This document shows positions 22,374 to 32,318 of a stretch of 53,116 nucleotides of DNA, piece by piece. The DNA lies in assembly GCA_030037635.1 (NCBI GenBank), contig JASHQH010000242.1, forward strand, positions 1 through 53,116, read 5' to 3'. Position 1 is the stretch's first letter, and each line of letters opens with the position of its first letter. The position numbers and the translations under genes are program-made. The notes beneath the pieces are model-generated. The model did not search any database. It had not been told where the DNA came from and worked only from the letters and a program-made list of their open reading frames with translations. The stretch is from Acidobacteriaceae bacterium. GTDB lineage: Bacteria > Acidobacteriota > Terriglobia > Terriglobales > Acidobacteriaceae.

Positions 22374-24803
22374 ATGCTCAGCGACCTCAAGTTTGCTTTC
22401 CGGCAATTGCGCAAGTCTCCCGGTTTCGCCCTCACTGCCATCGTTACCCTCGCGCTGGGAATCGGCGCAAATGCCGTGGTGTTCAGCGTTCTGAATGCGC
22501 TCGTGCTGCGGCCGATCAATGTTCCCGGCGCAGAAAACCTCTACATGGTTCAGCGCGCGTGGGACCGCACGCAAACGCCATCGGAGTCGTATCTCGATTA
22601 CATCGACCTGCGCGACCGCAACCGCACCTTCGAAAGCCTCTGCTCGTATTGGATCATCGGCACGGTGGGCGTAGATACCGGCGGGAATCCTTCCACCGCC
22701 TGGCCCTACCTGGCCAGCGGCAATTACTTCGACGCTCTCGGCATTCAACCCTATCTGGGCCGCTTTTTCCACGCGTCCGACGAGAAGGGTATCAACAGTG
22801 CTCCCTACGTGGTCTTGAGTTATGCCTACTGGCACGGCCATTTTCGTCAGGACCCGGCCGTGATCGGCCGCAATGTCGACATCAACAAGCATCCCTTCAC
22901 CATCATTGGCGTGGCGCCGATGGGCTTCCGTGGTACGGAACTCTTCTTTGCGCTCGCGATGTGGATTCCACAGGTCGAGGAACCCACGGTGCAGGGCGAC
23001 AACAATCTGCAATATCGTGGCGATCACTCGCCATGGGTAATTGGGCGCCTCAAGCAGGGAGTTTCACCGGCGGAGGCCACGGCAGACCTGAACGCGATTG
23101 GCGCCTGGCTGGCAAAGACGTATCCCGCAGACGATGCGGGGATTAAATTCAGCCTCGCTCGCCCGGGCCTCGTCGGCGATATGCTCGGCGGACCGGCGAA
23201 GGCATTCATGGCGGGATTAATGCTGCTCGCCGGGCTCATCCTGCTGGCGGCGTGCGCCAATCTCGGCAGCTTGTTCACGGCTCGCGCGGCCGATCGTGCC
23301 AAAGAAGTGGCGGTTCGCTTGGCCCTGGGCTCCCGCCGCGCCACCATCCTCAGGCAACTGCTCACCGAAGCGTTGCTCGTTTCCTTCGTGGGCGGAGTCA
23401 TCGGGCTCGCCGGCAGCATCGTCATTCTGCATTTCGTCAGCGCATGGAACCCCATCTCCAACGTGCCCATTAATGTGCCGGTGAATCCCGACATTCGTAC
23501 TTACGTCGTGGCGCTGCTGCTGGCACTCGTCAGTGGACTCCTTTTTGGCGTTGTGCCGGTCGGCCAGGTCATGCGCTCCGACCCGTGGCAGATCATTCGC
23601 ACTGGATCGTCCGGCGCCGGCGGCATGAAGCGGTTCGCACTGCGTGACGTCCTTCTCGTGGCCCAGATTGCCATCTGTGCCGTTCTGGTCACTTCATCGC
23701 TGGTTGCGGTGCGAGGGCTGGGGCGATCGCTCAGCGGCAACTACGGATTCGTTCCGCAAAACGTAATGCTCGTCGACACTGACCTCCACATGGCAGGGTA
23801 TTCCGGCGACGCTGTTCCCCAAATGCAGCGCCACATGATCGACTCAGCCGCGGCCATTCCGGGTGTCACGGCCGTTGGAAGTACCACCACTGTCCCGTTA
23901 AGTCTCGGCGGCGGCGACTCCGATGTTTTTGCCGACACCACAACCGATTATCGGCCCACCAACTCCGCTGCCGATGCCATGAACTACGACATCTCGCCCG
24001 GATATCTTGAAGCGGCGGGCACGCGGTTGCTGGCGGGCAGAGATTTGAAATTTAGCGACGACAAGAAGGCGCCGACAGTGGCGCTGGTCAACCGTACCTT
24101 CGCAGTGAAGGTTTTTGGATCGGTCCAGCAAGCCATCGGCGGCCATTTCAAGTTCTGGGGCGGAAGCCGCGCGGAAGTCGTGGGCGTGGTGGAAGACGGC
24201 AAGTACCGTACCATGACCGAAGATCAGCAACCCGCGATGTTCTTTTCGTTCCTCCAGCATACCGAGAGCGACACCTACCTCGTTGTCCGGTCGAAGCGCG
24301 ATCCGCAGGAAATGGCCCAGGACCTCAACCGCACCCTGCACGGGCTGGATTCGAGCCTGCCCCTCGTCGTCCGTCCTTGGACCCAGGAGATGGATTCCGC
24401 GCTGTTCGTTTCGCGCGTGGCTACGGTAGCCTTGGGAGTGCTCGGATTTCTCGGCGCCATGCTGGCAGTGACGGGAATCTTCGGCATGGCTTCGTACGTT
24501 GTCAGCAAGCGTCTGCGCGAGCTTGGCATTCGCGTGGCTTTGGGCGCAGGGCAGCGTGAAATCCTGCTTACTGCGTTGGGCCGGGCTTTTCGATTGTTGC
24601 TCGCCGGCTCGGCCGCGGGCGTGGTGCTGGGAGTTCTGGGAACGCGCGTGTTGTCGTTCATCGTTTACCAGGCCACGCCTAAAGATCCGCTGGTGCTCGG
24701 CGGAGTGACTGTGACCATGCTGCTTCTCGGCCTGATGGCATCATGGATTCCGGCGCGCCGCGCCCTGGCCGTGGACCCGCTGATCCTTTTGCGCGACGAG
24801 TGA
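22374..24803 (+). CDS. ADOP-type FtsX/MacB permease (divergent)
   Basis: The 809-residue permease starts MLSDLKFAFRQLRKSPGFAL and ends PARRALAVDPLILLRDE, with the doubled MacB_PCD/FtsX architecture of its neighbours. The first FtsX block has AACANLGSLFTARAADRAKEVAVRLALG in pieces. No ATPase gene follows, so it is a true orphan permease or borrows one of the two ATPases of the divergent operon. It shares the 282-base promoter region with that operon. A sequence TGGCCCG before its start resembles the -24 half of a sigma-54 promoter but lacks the -12 half, so I do not call a promoter for it. Confidence 0.9.
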   Translation: MLSDLKFAFRQLRKSPGFALTAIVTLALGIGANAVVFSVLNALVLRPINVPGAENLYMVQRAWDRTQTPSESYLDYIDLRDRNRTFESLCSYWIIGTVGVDTGGNPSTAWPYLASGNYFDALGIQPYLGRFFHASDEKGINSAPYVVLSYAYWHGHFRQDPAVIGRNVDINKHPFTIIGVAPMGFRGTELFFALAMWIPQVEEPTVQGDNNLQYRGDHSPWVIGRLKQGVSPAEATADLNAIGAWLAKTYPADDAGIKFSLARPGLVGDMLGGPAKAFMAGLMLLAGLILLAACANLGSLFTARAADRAKEVAVRLALGSRRATILRQLLTEALLVSFVGGVIGLAGSIVILHFVSAWNPISNVPINVPVNPDIRTYVVALLLALVSGLLFGVVPVGQVMRSDPWQIIRTGSSGAGGMKRFALRDVLLVAQIAICAVLVTSSLVAVRGLGRSLSGNYGFVPQNVMLVDTDLHMAGYSGDAVPQMQRHMIDSAAAIPGVTAVGSTTTVPLSLGGGDSDVFADTTTDYRPTNSAADAMNYDISPGYLEAAGTRLLAGRDLKFSDDKKAPTVALVNRTFAVKVFGSVQQAIGGHFKFWGGSRAEVVGVVEDGKYRTMTEDQQPAMFFSFLQHTESDTYLVVRSKRDPQEMAQDLNRTLHGLDSSLPLVVRPWTQEMDSALFVSRVATVALGVLGFLGAMLAVTGIFGMASYVVSKRLRELGIRVALGAGQREILLTALGRAFRLLLAGSAAGVVLGVLGTRVLSFIVYQATPKDPLVLGGVTVTMLLLGLMASWIPARRALAVDPLILLRDE

Positions 24804-24883
24804 GTTGGAACGCGCCTGTCGCTAGAACAGTAGACGCATGCAGATCCCCAGGCGCCAACCCGAGCGAAACCCGAGCCCAATGA

Positions 24884-25630
24884 TCAGCGGGACTTTCCCG
24901 TGCTTGCAGCTCCGTGAATTGCGGCCTCAATGCGTTCGGGCTCGCCCAGATAATAGTGATGGACCGATTTCAGATTGTCGTCGAGTTCCTCCACCAGGGG
25001 CACTCCGGTAGGGATGTTCAGATCGACAATCTCTTCGTCCGGGATATCTTGAAGGAATTTCACCAGCGCACGAAGGCTGTTTCCGTGAGCCGCGATCAGA
25101 ATCTGCTTGCCTGACCGGATACTCGGGGCAATCAGTTCGTGCCAGCACGGCAGAACGCGCTCCACTGTGTCCTTCAGGCATTCCGTCAAGGGAAGTTGCT
25201 CCTTAGTCAGTTGCTTGTAGTGCGGATCGCTCCCCGGATAACGCGGATCCGATTCAGTGAGCGCGGGCGGGCGAATATCGTAGCTCCGGCGCCAAAGCTT
25301 CACTCGCTGATCGCCGTATTTTTCAGCGGTCTGCGCCTTATTCAATCCTTGTAGTGCCCCGTAATGCCTCTCGTTGAGCCGCCAATCGTGGCGCAAGGGA
25401 ATCCACATCAGATCCATCTCATCCAGGGCGATCCAGGCAGTGCGGATGGCGCGCTTCAGTACCGAGGTGAAGACCAGGTCGAAAGTATAACCCTGTTGCT
25501 TCAGCGTGACGCCCGCTTCCTGGGCCTCTTCCAGGCCTTTCGCTGAAAGATCAACGTCGGTCCATCCGGTAAAAAGGTTCTCCCTGTTCCAGACACTTTC
25601 TCCATGGCGAAGCAATACGATCTTGTACAT
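24884..25630 (-). CDS. gpmA: 2,3-bisphosphoglycerate-dependent phosphoglycerate mutase
   Basis: This 248-residue enzyme interconverts 3- and 2-phosphoglycerate in glycolysis and gluconeogenesis in the cytoplasm. Signatures are [18 protein letters not shown] (phospho-histidine H9), the substrate-binding [20 protein letters not shown] region, and [12 protein letters not shown] with the second catalytic histidine. Length is normal for the family (about 250). The start at 25630 gives [10 protein letters not shown] with AGGAA upstream; an earlier in-frame ATG would add five residues. It lies tail-to-tail with the divergent ADOP permease gene and has no metabolic neighbours. Confidence 0.95.
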   Translation of the reverse strand: MYKIVLLRHGESVWNRENLFTGWTDVDLSAKGLEEAQEAGVTLKQQGYTFDLVFTSVLKRAIRTAWIALDEMDLMWIPLRHDWRLNERHYGALQGLNKAQTAEKYGDQRVKLWRRSYDIRPPALTESDPRYPGSDPHYKQLTKEQLPLTECLKDTVERVLPCWHELIAPSIRSGKQILIAAHGNSLRALVKFLQDIPDEEIVDLNIPTGVPLVEELDDNLKSVHHYYLGEPERIEAAIHGAASTGKSR

Positions 25631-25797
25631 AGCAATTCCTTTCACGGTCTTCAGGCTCGATGCCAGGCAAGAAAAACCACAGAGTCAATTCCGATAGTCA
25701 TAGTCATGTTCGATCAAACTTCGCGGTGTTCTTTTTCTATTTTAATCAGAGCCCGCCCTTCATGGCGCTGGATGTCTGCTGCGAATATATTTTGTGT

Positions 25798-26364
25798 TCA
25801 TGCTTTTTTGAGGCCTGGACTGTTGCGGTCCAGCGGTCCCATTTTGGAGCTGTGAAACCAAACTGCCAATGCAGTGAGGAAACTGATCAACATCGGGAAC
25901 CACACTTGCGCGATCCAGGGACGGGGAATCAGGAAGAGAACGTCGGTATCGAGCAAAGAGCCAGGCCAGCCGATGGTAACGCGAAGCCAGACATAGTAGA
26001 AGAAGTCCCAGAAAGCAAACGTCCACAAGAATGCCGCGACTCTCTCGTAGGCGCCATGCCCGAACAGCCATGAAATCCCGCAGAGCATGGCGAGTGTCGC
26101 AGCTTCTCTTGAGCACTCAATCTTCAGCAGATTCGCGGGTGCGGCGACGATGACTTTCGCTGTCGGGCCAGGCAATAGTCCCGTGGCAGCTCTCAGGTAG
26201 ACTACTGCCGCTGCCTCAACAAACCCGAAGGCAATACCGAAAAGGGCGGCAACGAGAAGCCGCTTTTTGGGAATCCTCTTTTTCGATAAGAAAAATGGAA
26301 GCACAGGAACAAGAATGAAGAGGTTAACCCACCACGGCGAAGCCAACGGAACAAATGCCGACAT
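25798..26364 (-). CDS. Polytopic membrane protein of unknown function
   Basis: The 188-residue product has about five hydrophobic segments (around 10-27, 35-58, 90-103, 110-135 and 155-172). The central part FGHGAYERVAAFLWTFAFWDFFYYVWLRVTIGWP is rich in aromatic residues, a pattern I have seen in unnamed membrane proteins of acidobacteria and related soil bacteria but cannot assign. There are no obvious catalytic motifs apart from conserved-looking W, D and Y in the FWDFFYYVW segment. It lies between gpmA and the TonB-dependent receptor on the same strand, with 167 bases to gpmA, and may be transcribed on its own. Confidence 0.7.
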   Translation of the reverse strand: MSAFVPLASPWWVNLFILVPVLPFFLSKKRIPKKRLLVAALFGIAFGFVEAAAVVYLRAATGLLPGPTAKVIVAAPANLLKIECSREAATLAMLCGISWLFGHGAYERVAAFLWTFAFWDFFYYVWLRVTIGWPGSLLDTDVLFLIPRPWIAQVWFPMLISFLTALAVWFHSSKMGPLDRNSPGLKKA

Positions 26365-26502
26365 GAGCTAAGTTTATGCCCCGAGAGATCGTGCCGCATT
26401 GAGCGTCAGCGGAACGGAAGGGATGAGGTGTGGTCGCCGCACGCGATCGTCGCCTCGATTGTTTCTCTGCGTCTGCGGCACAGGCGAACGCCTGGAGTAA
26501 AG

Positions 26503-26533
26503 AAAAAGCGCGGCAGGCGAGTGCCCACCGCGC
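26503..26533 (-). terminator. Rho-independent terminator of the TonB-dependent receptor gene
   Basis: On the minus strand GCGCGGTGGGC and GCCTGCCGCGC form an 11-base stem with two mismatched positions and a four-base loop, followed directly by TTTTTC. It begins about 20 bases after the receptor stop codon. Confidence 0.75.
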
Positions 26534-26552
26534 ACGGGTTCGGTGAAGGTCT

Positions 26553-29500
26553 TTAGAACAGGAATTTGCCGCCGAACTGGAACACGCGCGGGTCATAGGT
26601 GCTGGTTACCTGCCCGTATTGGCCGTCGGTGCTCCCTGTGTCTATGCCGTTCCACTCCGTGTGGTTGAAGGTGTTGAACGACTCAAAGCGCACCTCGATG
26701 CGCGGGCCCTCCGCTTTAGTGAGCGGAAAGTCCTTGTAGAGAGACATATTGAAGTTAAAGAGACCCGGCTGCACGATGGTGTCTTTCCCCGCATCGCCGA
26801 AGCCGTTGGTAGTGCCGCCGGCCCAGGGCGCAACCGGATTGGTGAAGTCAGCCTTGGTGAACCACGCGGTCCGCGTATGCGGGAAACTGACTTTTCCGGG
26901 GGTCACGAACGACATCCGCGAGGTCGCGTTGCCACCCAAGCCCAGCACGTCGGGACCGTTGTAGTAGATGTTCTGTGGCGAACCGCTCTCCGCCACCGTT
27001 ACGTCGGCAAGCTGCCATCCGCTCAGAAACGAGCGCTCCATCGCGTTCCCGCTCTTGAAGAATGGCTCGGCATAAATAAAGTTCGCGTTGAAGATGTTCC
27101 GACGGTCGAAGAGCCCTGATCCCCGATCGTACCTAAGGTCGTAGGGATCGGAGATGAAGCTGGTGCCGGATTCATTGGCCGTGGTCAGATCGGCGCTCTG
27201 GATGTCGATTTCATGCGACCACGTATATGCCAGTTCCATGGTGAGCCCGTGGCGGGCTTCCATGCGCAGCGAGGCTTGCAGCGAGTTGTAGTTCGCGTTG
27301 GTCGCATCCTCCTCTACCACTGTGTTGCTGAATCCCAGGTAGGGGCGATACAGGTTCGCGGTGAGGGTGCCGTTCGCAACCCCCTCGCGATCGGTCACAG
27401 CGCTGAGGGGCAGGTCGTTGGTTTCGCGCTTGTCGTCCTGGTCCCATGCTCCAGAGCCTACGTACATGACCACGGCCACCACGGAGGGAGCCAACTGGTG
27501 CTGGATTCCCAGGCTGTACTGAACCGTCGCCGGGTTGGGGTAGTAGTCCGACGTCTCGCTCCCCATTCGGGTCAGGCTCGCCGGAGCGATGGGAACGGAG
27601 GCGGTGGCGCCGGTGGTGATGCTGGTTGCCGGCGAAGAGAAGAACACGTTGCTAACGCTCGGCTGGTAGGCGAACGGCGGAGTCGTATCCGTGTTATAGA
27701 TGTCGTTGCCCTGCATACGCTCGTAAAAGAAGCCGACTCCACCGCGCAGCACCGTCTTGCCCCCGCCAAACAAGTCCAAGGCAAAGCCGAGACGCGGCTG
27801 CCAGGTGAAATAGTCGTTATTCACCATGCCCCTGGGGTAGCCGTTCACGCCGGCCTCCTGGATGCCGTTGAGGTAGAAGGTTGCTCCCTGGGCCGCGGTG
27901 AGCCCAGGGCTGGCCGCCGTACACCCGGCGTTGGTGGTTGCTGTAGCGGCCGCTGTGCAAAGCGTACCGGAGCTGTTGAAGGTGGCGGCATCCGTCGTAT
28001 TGTATGTGTCCGGGACGAAGTTCGCTACGTCATTGAACTTTTCGTAAGTGTGCGGCAGGGCGTCGTAGCGGAGGCCAAGGTTGAGCGTGAGCCGCGGCGT
28101 CACATGCCAATCATCCATGGCATAAGCAGCGTAGTTATCGCTTATCCAGTAATCCGTGCGCTGCTGCTCCAACTGATCGTACGATGAGGCAAATCCGAGC
28201 AGGAAGTTCACGTAGGAGTCGTCGGCGAAGGCGCTATTACCGAAGCTGTAATCGCCTTCCGTATCTGCCTGAAGCTGCTGGTTCTTGTCTTCGCGCATCA
28301 GCCCGATGCCGAATTTCCAGCTGTGTTTGCCTTTGGTCCAGGACAGGTCGTCCCGAATCTGATAGTCCAGGAAGGAGTTCTTCCAGGGCCAATAGATCAC
28401 GCTCCAGGTGGTGCCGAGCGGCGCACCGAATCCGATCTGCGGCATGCGGTTGTCCAGATTGTTGTTCGTGAAGAAGCTGGATGCGCTCCAGCCGCTGGGC
28501 TGGGTATAACCTTTGGAGCCGAGCGGGCTGTAGGGGCTGACGTGGATATAGTTGCCGTTGACGTAGAGGCCGGTTTCGTTCACCACGCTAGGAGAAATTT
28601 CCTGTGTGAGACGAACCGCCGCAGACCAGCTGGGGTTTCCAAAGAGGTCGCCGATCGTGTCGTAGTTGTCGCCGCTCCACTGCGTGGGAATGATGGTCTG
28701 CGACATCGCGTCGTGAATCCAGCTTCCCATCAGGTGAAGCTTGTCGCTGATGTTGTGATCGATGCGCACCACCTCCTCACGGACAAACGTAGGCTGCGCG
28801 GGTGACGCGATGTACTGGTCCAAAACGCCGTTCGCATCCGCGTGGTTCGGCTGAGGGATCGCTCCGGTTCCCATAAACAACTGCGCGTTGGGATCGATCA
28901 TGCCGGCCGGAATCGCGTAGCAAGCCGGCGCCCCCGTTGTGGACGGCCCCGAAGTCCCTGAGCAGTAAGGAAACGGGCTTCCCGGCGTCAGGCCCTCGTA
29001 GTTGTAGGTGGTGAGTCCCGTCGTCGGAACAACGGGGGCTTTACAAGGCGTTTGACCGGAGGCCGTACCGCAATTGAATTGCTGGTAGTTTAGGTAGCCG
29101 GAAGACAAATTGGCCGAGCTTGGGAAGTCCTGGGCCAGAGGCGTCTCCACTGGAGAGGGAGAGACGCCTGCAATGTACCGGCGGTCTTCCTCGTTGAAGA
29201 AGAAGAAGGTCTTCTGCCTGTTTTCGTTGTAAACGTGCGGAATAAAGACAGGACCGCCGATATTGCCGCCGAAGAGGTTCAGCCGCAGCTCCGGAACCGC
29301 CGTGTAGGGGGTTGAAATCTTGTCGAAGTAGGGAGTGGCATCGAAGTCGTCGTTGCGGTTGAATTCCCACAGGGTGCCATGAAACCTCTGCGTGCCGCTT
29401 TTCAACTCCACCAGCACCGTGCCGCCTGAGGCGATGCCGTAATCGGGCGCATAATTGCTGCTGAGTACCTGGAACTGGCCGATGGCATCGGGCGAGGGCA

Positions 29501-30158
29501 GCACGTCGAGCTTGCCGCCGGAGCCGCGATCATAGGCTTCGCCGCCATCCACAAGAAAATTATTGTGGTCAGGGCGCAGGCCGTTGAAGCTGATCGTGGC
29601 TGTGCTGTTCTGCGCGGTCACGCCGTTGAAGGCCGGGCCGTTCCAAGATACGCCCGTACCTAGCGTGGTCAGGCTGGTGATGTTCCGCCCGTCGGTAGCG
29701 ATGTTCAGAACCTGCTGGCCGCTGATCAGCGTGCTCACTTCGTTGGTTTCCGCCTGTACCTGCAGGGCGGCTGCCTCTACGGTCACCGTCTGCGCGCTCG
29801 CGCCCACCGAAAGCCTAACGTCTTCGCGCACCGTCTGTCCGGCATTGACCGTGATGGCTGTCTTTCGGTAGGTCTCGAATCCCTTGGCCGCGACGACAAG
29901 GTTGTAGTGGCCCACAGGCAGCCCCGGAGTCGCATACAGCCCGACGTCGTTCGAGAGTGTCGTGTACATCGTACTGGTTTCCTGGTGGGTGACAGTCACC
30001 TTCGCGTTAGGGATCACTGCTCCGCTAGGGTCTGTCACCGTGCCGGTAATGGAGGATGTTTCCTGAGCAAGCGCCTGATAAGAGAAGAAGAGCAACACCA
30101 CGCCGGCAGCAAACAGCCAGCGTGTCACTATGTTCATGAGAGAAATCCACTGCCTCAT
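26553..30158 (-). CDS. TonB-dependent receptor, Oar-like with carboxypeptidase-regulatory-like domain
   Basis: This 1201-residue outer-membrane protein has a signal peptide (ends near QALAQ), a CarboxypepD_reg-like beta-sandwich (about 33-110: SSITGTVTDPSGAVIPNAKV, GLYATPGLPVGHYNLVV), a plug domain (about 125-240, with TDGRNITSLTTLGTG and GLRPDHNNFLVDGG) and a large beta-barrel ending in the aromatic residue of GGKFLF. This architecture is greatly expanded in acidobacteria, where it is thought to import plant-polymer fragments or metal complexes with TonB energy; the ligand is unknown here. AGGAGG lies eight bases before the ATG at 30158. The divergent membrane-bound DNA-binding protein at 30975 may control it. 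Confidence 0.92.
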   Translation of the reverse strand: MRQWISLMNIVTRWLFAAGVVLLFFSYQALAQETSSITGTVTDPSGAVIPNAKVTVTHQETSTMYTTLSNDVGLYATPGLPVGHYNLVVAAKGFETYRKTAITVNAGQTVREDVRLSVGASAQTVTVEAAALQVQAETNEVSTLISGQQVLNIATDGRNITSLTTLGTGVSWNGPAFNGVTAQNSTATISFNGLRPDHNNFLVDGGEAYDRGSGGKLDVLPSPDAIGQFQVLSSNYAPDYGIASGGTVLVELKSGTQRFHGTLWEFNRNDDFDATPYFDKISTPYTAVPELRLNLFGGNIGGPVFIPHVYNENRQKTFFFFNEEDRRYIAGVSPSPVETPLAQDFPSSANLSSGYLNYQQFNCGTASGQTPCKAPVVPTTGLTTYNYEGLTPGSPFPYCSGTSGPSTTGAPACYAIPAGMIDPNAQLFMGTGAIPQPNHADANGVLDQYIASPAQPTFVREEVVRIDHNISDKLHLMGSWIHDAMSQTIIPTQWSGDNYDTIGDLFGNPSWSAAVRLTQEISPSVVNETGLYVNGNYIHVSPYSPLGSKGYTQPSGWSASSFFTNNNLDNRMPQIGFGAPLGTTWSVIYWPWKNSFLDYQIRDDLSWTKGKHSWKFGIGLMREDKNQQLQADTEGDYSFGNSAFADDSYVNFLLGFASSYDQLEQQRTDYWISDNYAAYAMDDWHVTPRLTLNLGLRYDALPHTYEKFNDVANFVPDTYNTTDAATFNSSGTLCTAAATATTNAGCTAASPGLTAAQGATFYLNGIQEAGVNGYPRGMVNNDYFTWQPRLGFALDLFGGGKTVLRGGVGFFYERMQGNDIYNTDTTPPFAYQPSVSNVFFSSPATSITTGATASVPIAPASLTRMGSETSDYYPNPATVQYSLGIQHQLAPSVVAVVMYVGSGAWDQDDKRETNDLPLSAVTDREGVANGTLTANLYRPYLGFSNTVVEEDATNANYNSLQASLRMEARHGLTMELAYTWSHEIDIQSADLTTANESGTSFISDPYDLRYDRGSGLFDRRNIFNANFIYAEPFFKSGNAMERSFLSGWQLADVTVAESGSPQNIYYNGPDVLGLGGNATSRMSFVTPGKVSFPHTRTAWFTKADFTNPVAPWAGGTTNGFGDAGKDTIVQPGLFNFNMSLYKDFPLTKAEGPRIEVRFESFNTFNHTEWNGIDTGSTDGQYGQVTSTYDPRVFQFGGKFLF

Positions 30159-30974
30159 AAATTCGCCTCCTTGAGGGCATTCGCTGGAGCTTCAACCGAG
30201 GGTTTCCACTTCGGCAGCGGACTTCAAGCCACCGCTGCTTTGCGCGCTCTCCGGTCGAGACGGCAAGAATGTTGGCCATCTTTGTCGTCATCATTTGCGG
30301 TGACATCGTCCTCCGCTTGCCACCGCTCCACCGCTTGCTTTGCGCCGACACCCTTCAGAGTGCAGCGAGTCCCGCGCTGCCACATGGCCCGCTAAACTGA
30401 ATTCAACCGGCATTCGTTATTCCGGCGCAGAAGGGAGTGTTGGCGAACTCAGCATCGGCCCGAAAATATAGGAGCAAAAATGAACGATTGTCAACCCGGA
30501 GAGGCGCCTAAATCTTTGAGAAAAACGATTTATTTAATACCTGCCCCGGGAAAGGACATGTCCAATGACATCACTTTTCCAAGCTCGCTCCGGCATCTAC
30601 GCCGCATACTCCCGTGAGTTTCCATGAACTTCCTTTTAAGGCGACGGCAACAGGCCGTAAACTTCCGGCTTCGATCAAGCTGGCGGTCGCGGACCGTCCG
30701 TGACGGTCATCTGAAGTGAATGGAACGCCGAGACCTCCGAAATCTGCCGCGCTGCATCTCAACCTTCAAAGGGAGTCGAATTTCAATCTTTCGCCGGAAC
30801 AGCGTCTGCGCGGATGGGTTGAGCTGCTTCTTCTAGGAGGGCCGGTTCGGTTTTTTAGTCGGCTTTAATGCACACACAAATACCAGGGTTGAAACTCGCC
30901 GCAGTTCTGCATTACTGGAGTAGATCGATCTACTTACCTGCTATGCTCCGTTCGATTTCAGGAGGTTGTGCCGT
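30159..30974. other. Divergent intergenic region between receptor and regulator genes
   Basis: About 815 bases separate the two divergent genes. An AT-rich tract near 30465-30545 contrasts with the surrounding GC-rich DNA. Inside it, 30480-30617 holds a 45-codon frame starting MNDCQPGEAPKSLRKTIYL with AGGAG five bases before the ATG; the peptide resembles no family I know, so I treat it as a possible leader peptide or chance frame. The tract may hold the receptor promoter and operator. Confidence 0.4.
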
Positions 30975-32252
30975 ATGGTTTCGCATGGCGTGCGTGCGGC
31001 AAGGCCGGCCGTCCCTGCTCTAAACGAGGCTATGGCGCCAGCCCATGAGTTTGAGAGCGACGAGGTGCGCCAGCAACTCAATCGCATTCTCTTGAGTCCG
31101 GCCTTTCACAATAGCAAACGCTATGCCGCAGTCCTGAGATTCATCGTCGAGCAAACTCTAATGGGCTTGGGCGATCAGCTGAAGGAGCGGACGATCGGCA
31201 TCGAGGTTTTTGGCCGTCGTCCGGACTACGACACGGCTACAGACCACGCGGTGCGCAGCGCCGTGGCGGAAGTGCGCAAGAGGCTGGCCCAGTACTACCT
31301 GCATGGGAGCCAGGGAGAACTGCGCATCGAGATTCTGCCCGGTTGCTACATGCCGCAATTTCGACGCGCCGAGGAGGTCTCCAATCTTGCCCCATTCCCC
31401 TTGCCCACGGCTACGATGCGTGCCAAGCGAGACGAAGTTCAGGTTTGGCCGGGGACAAAATGGGGAAGAAAATGGATCTTCGTCGCGGTCACGGTTGCGG
31501 CGTGTGCGCTGGGGTGTGGCGCGTTCCTGACGGTTCGGGCTGTCGATCGAGCGCACGACCCGCTGGAGGCCTTCTGGAGGCCGATTATCTCCTCGCACGC
31601 GCCGATTCTGCTCTGCGTTGGCAACGTAGAAGGTGGCGAAGCCTCACCGCCTGCCAACGCTGGCCTGCCGTCGCAGCTCTTATTGGGCGATTTTCAAAAT
31701 TCTCCCCGCTCCACGGTGAATAAATATGATGCTTTCACGACGGCCAGATTTGCAGCCCTGCTCGAGGCGCATGGCCGGGATTTCCGGCTTGCGTCGCAAT
31801 CCGACGCCACCTTCACTGATTTGCAGACAGGACCGGCCATCCTGGTGGGATTGCTCAACAACAACTGGTCGGAACGCCTGATGCCGAAGCTTCGCTTTAC
31901 CGTGGTGCAGCCAGCTCCGGGAAAGTACGTCATTCGCGATAATCAGAATCCCTCCAATAACGCCTGGACAGTGGACTATTCATCTCCCTATCTCGACCTG
32001 AGCAAGGACTACGCGCTGGTTTTGCGCATGGTGGACCCCAAGACCGAACAAACGGTGCTGATTGATGCCGGGATCACCGTATTCGGCACTTCAGCGGCGG
32101 GCAATTTCCTCACCAACAGAAGAGAAATGAGGAAGCTGGCCAGCATCGCACCGCCGGGCTGGGAGAAGAAGAACATCGAGCTGGTGTTTTCGACCGATGT
32201 CATCAAAGGTCAATCGGGCCCGGCCTCAATCGTTGCCGCACAATTCTGGTAA
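30975..32252 (+). CDS. Membrane-anchored protein with N-terminal DNA-binding-like domain
   Basis: The 425-residue product begins with a domain recurrent in acidobacteria (EVRQQLNRILLSPAFHNSKR, AAVLRFIVEQTLMGLGDQLKER, TIGIEVFGRRPDYD, EVRKRLAQYY, IEILPGCYMPQF). It resembles the winged-helix N-terminus seen on proteins often annotated as adenylate cyclase-like or TPR-containing transcription regulators. A single membrane helix (about 165-187) follows, then a roughly 230-residue extracytoplasmic domain with no motif I recognise (LLNNNWSERLMPKLRF, NNAWTVDYSSPY). This CadC-like topology suggests a one-component transmembrane regulator; the adjacent divergent receptor gene is the likely target. GGAGG lies nine bases before ATG 30975, which I prefer to the TTG at 30966. 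Confidence 0.72.
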   Translation: MVSHGVRAARPAVPALNEAMAPAHEFESDEVRQQLNRILLSPAFHNSKRYAAVLRFIVEQTLMGLGDQLKERTIGIEVFGRRPDYDTATDHAVRSAVAEVRKRLAQYYLHGSQGELRIEILPGCYMPQFRRAEEVSNLAPFPLPTATMRAKRDEVQVWPGTKWGRKWIFVAVTVAACALGCGAFLTVRAVDRAHDPLEAFWRPIISSHAPILLCVGNVEGGEASPPANAGLPSQLLLGDFQNSPRSTVNKYDAFTTARFAALLEAHGRDFRLASQSDATFTDLQTGPAILVGLLNNNWSERLMPKLRFTVVQPAPGKYVIRDNQNPSNNAWTVDYSSPYLDLSKDYALVLRMVDPKTEQTVLIDAGITVFGTSAAGNFLTNRREMRKLASIAPPGWEKKNIELVFSTDVIKGQSGPASIVAAQFW

Positions 32253-32318
32253 TCGGCGCCGGATCTACGCGCATCCAATCTGGAGCCGTTCCTCTCCCGC
32301 CGCAAGCAGCCGCCCTTT

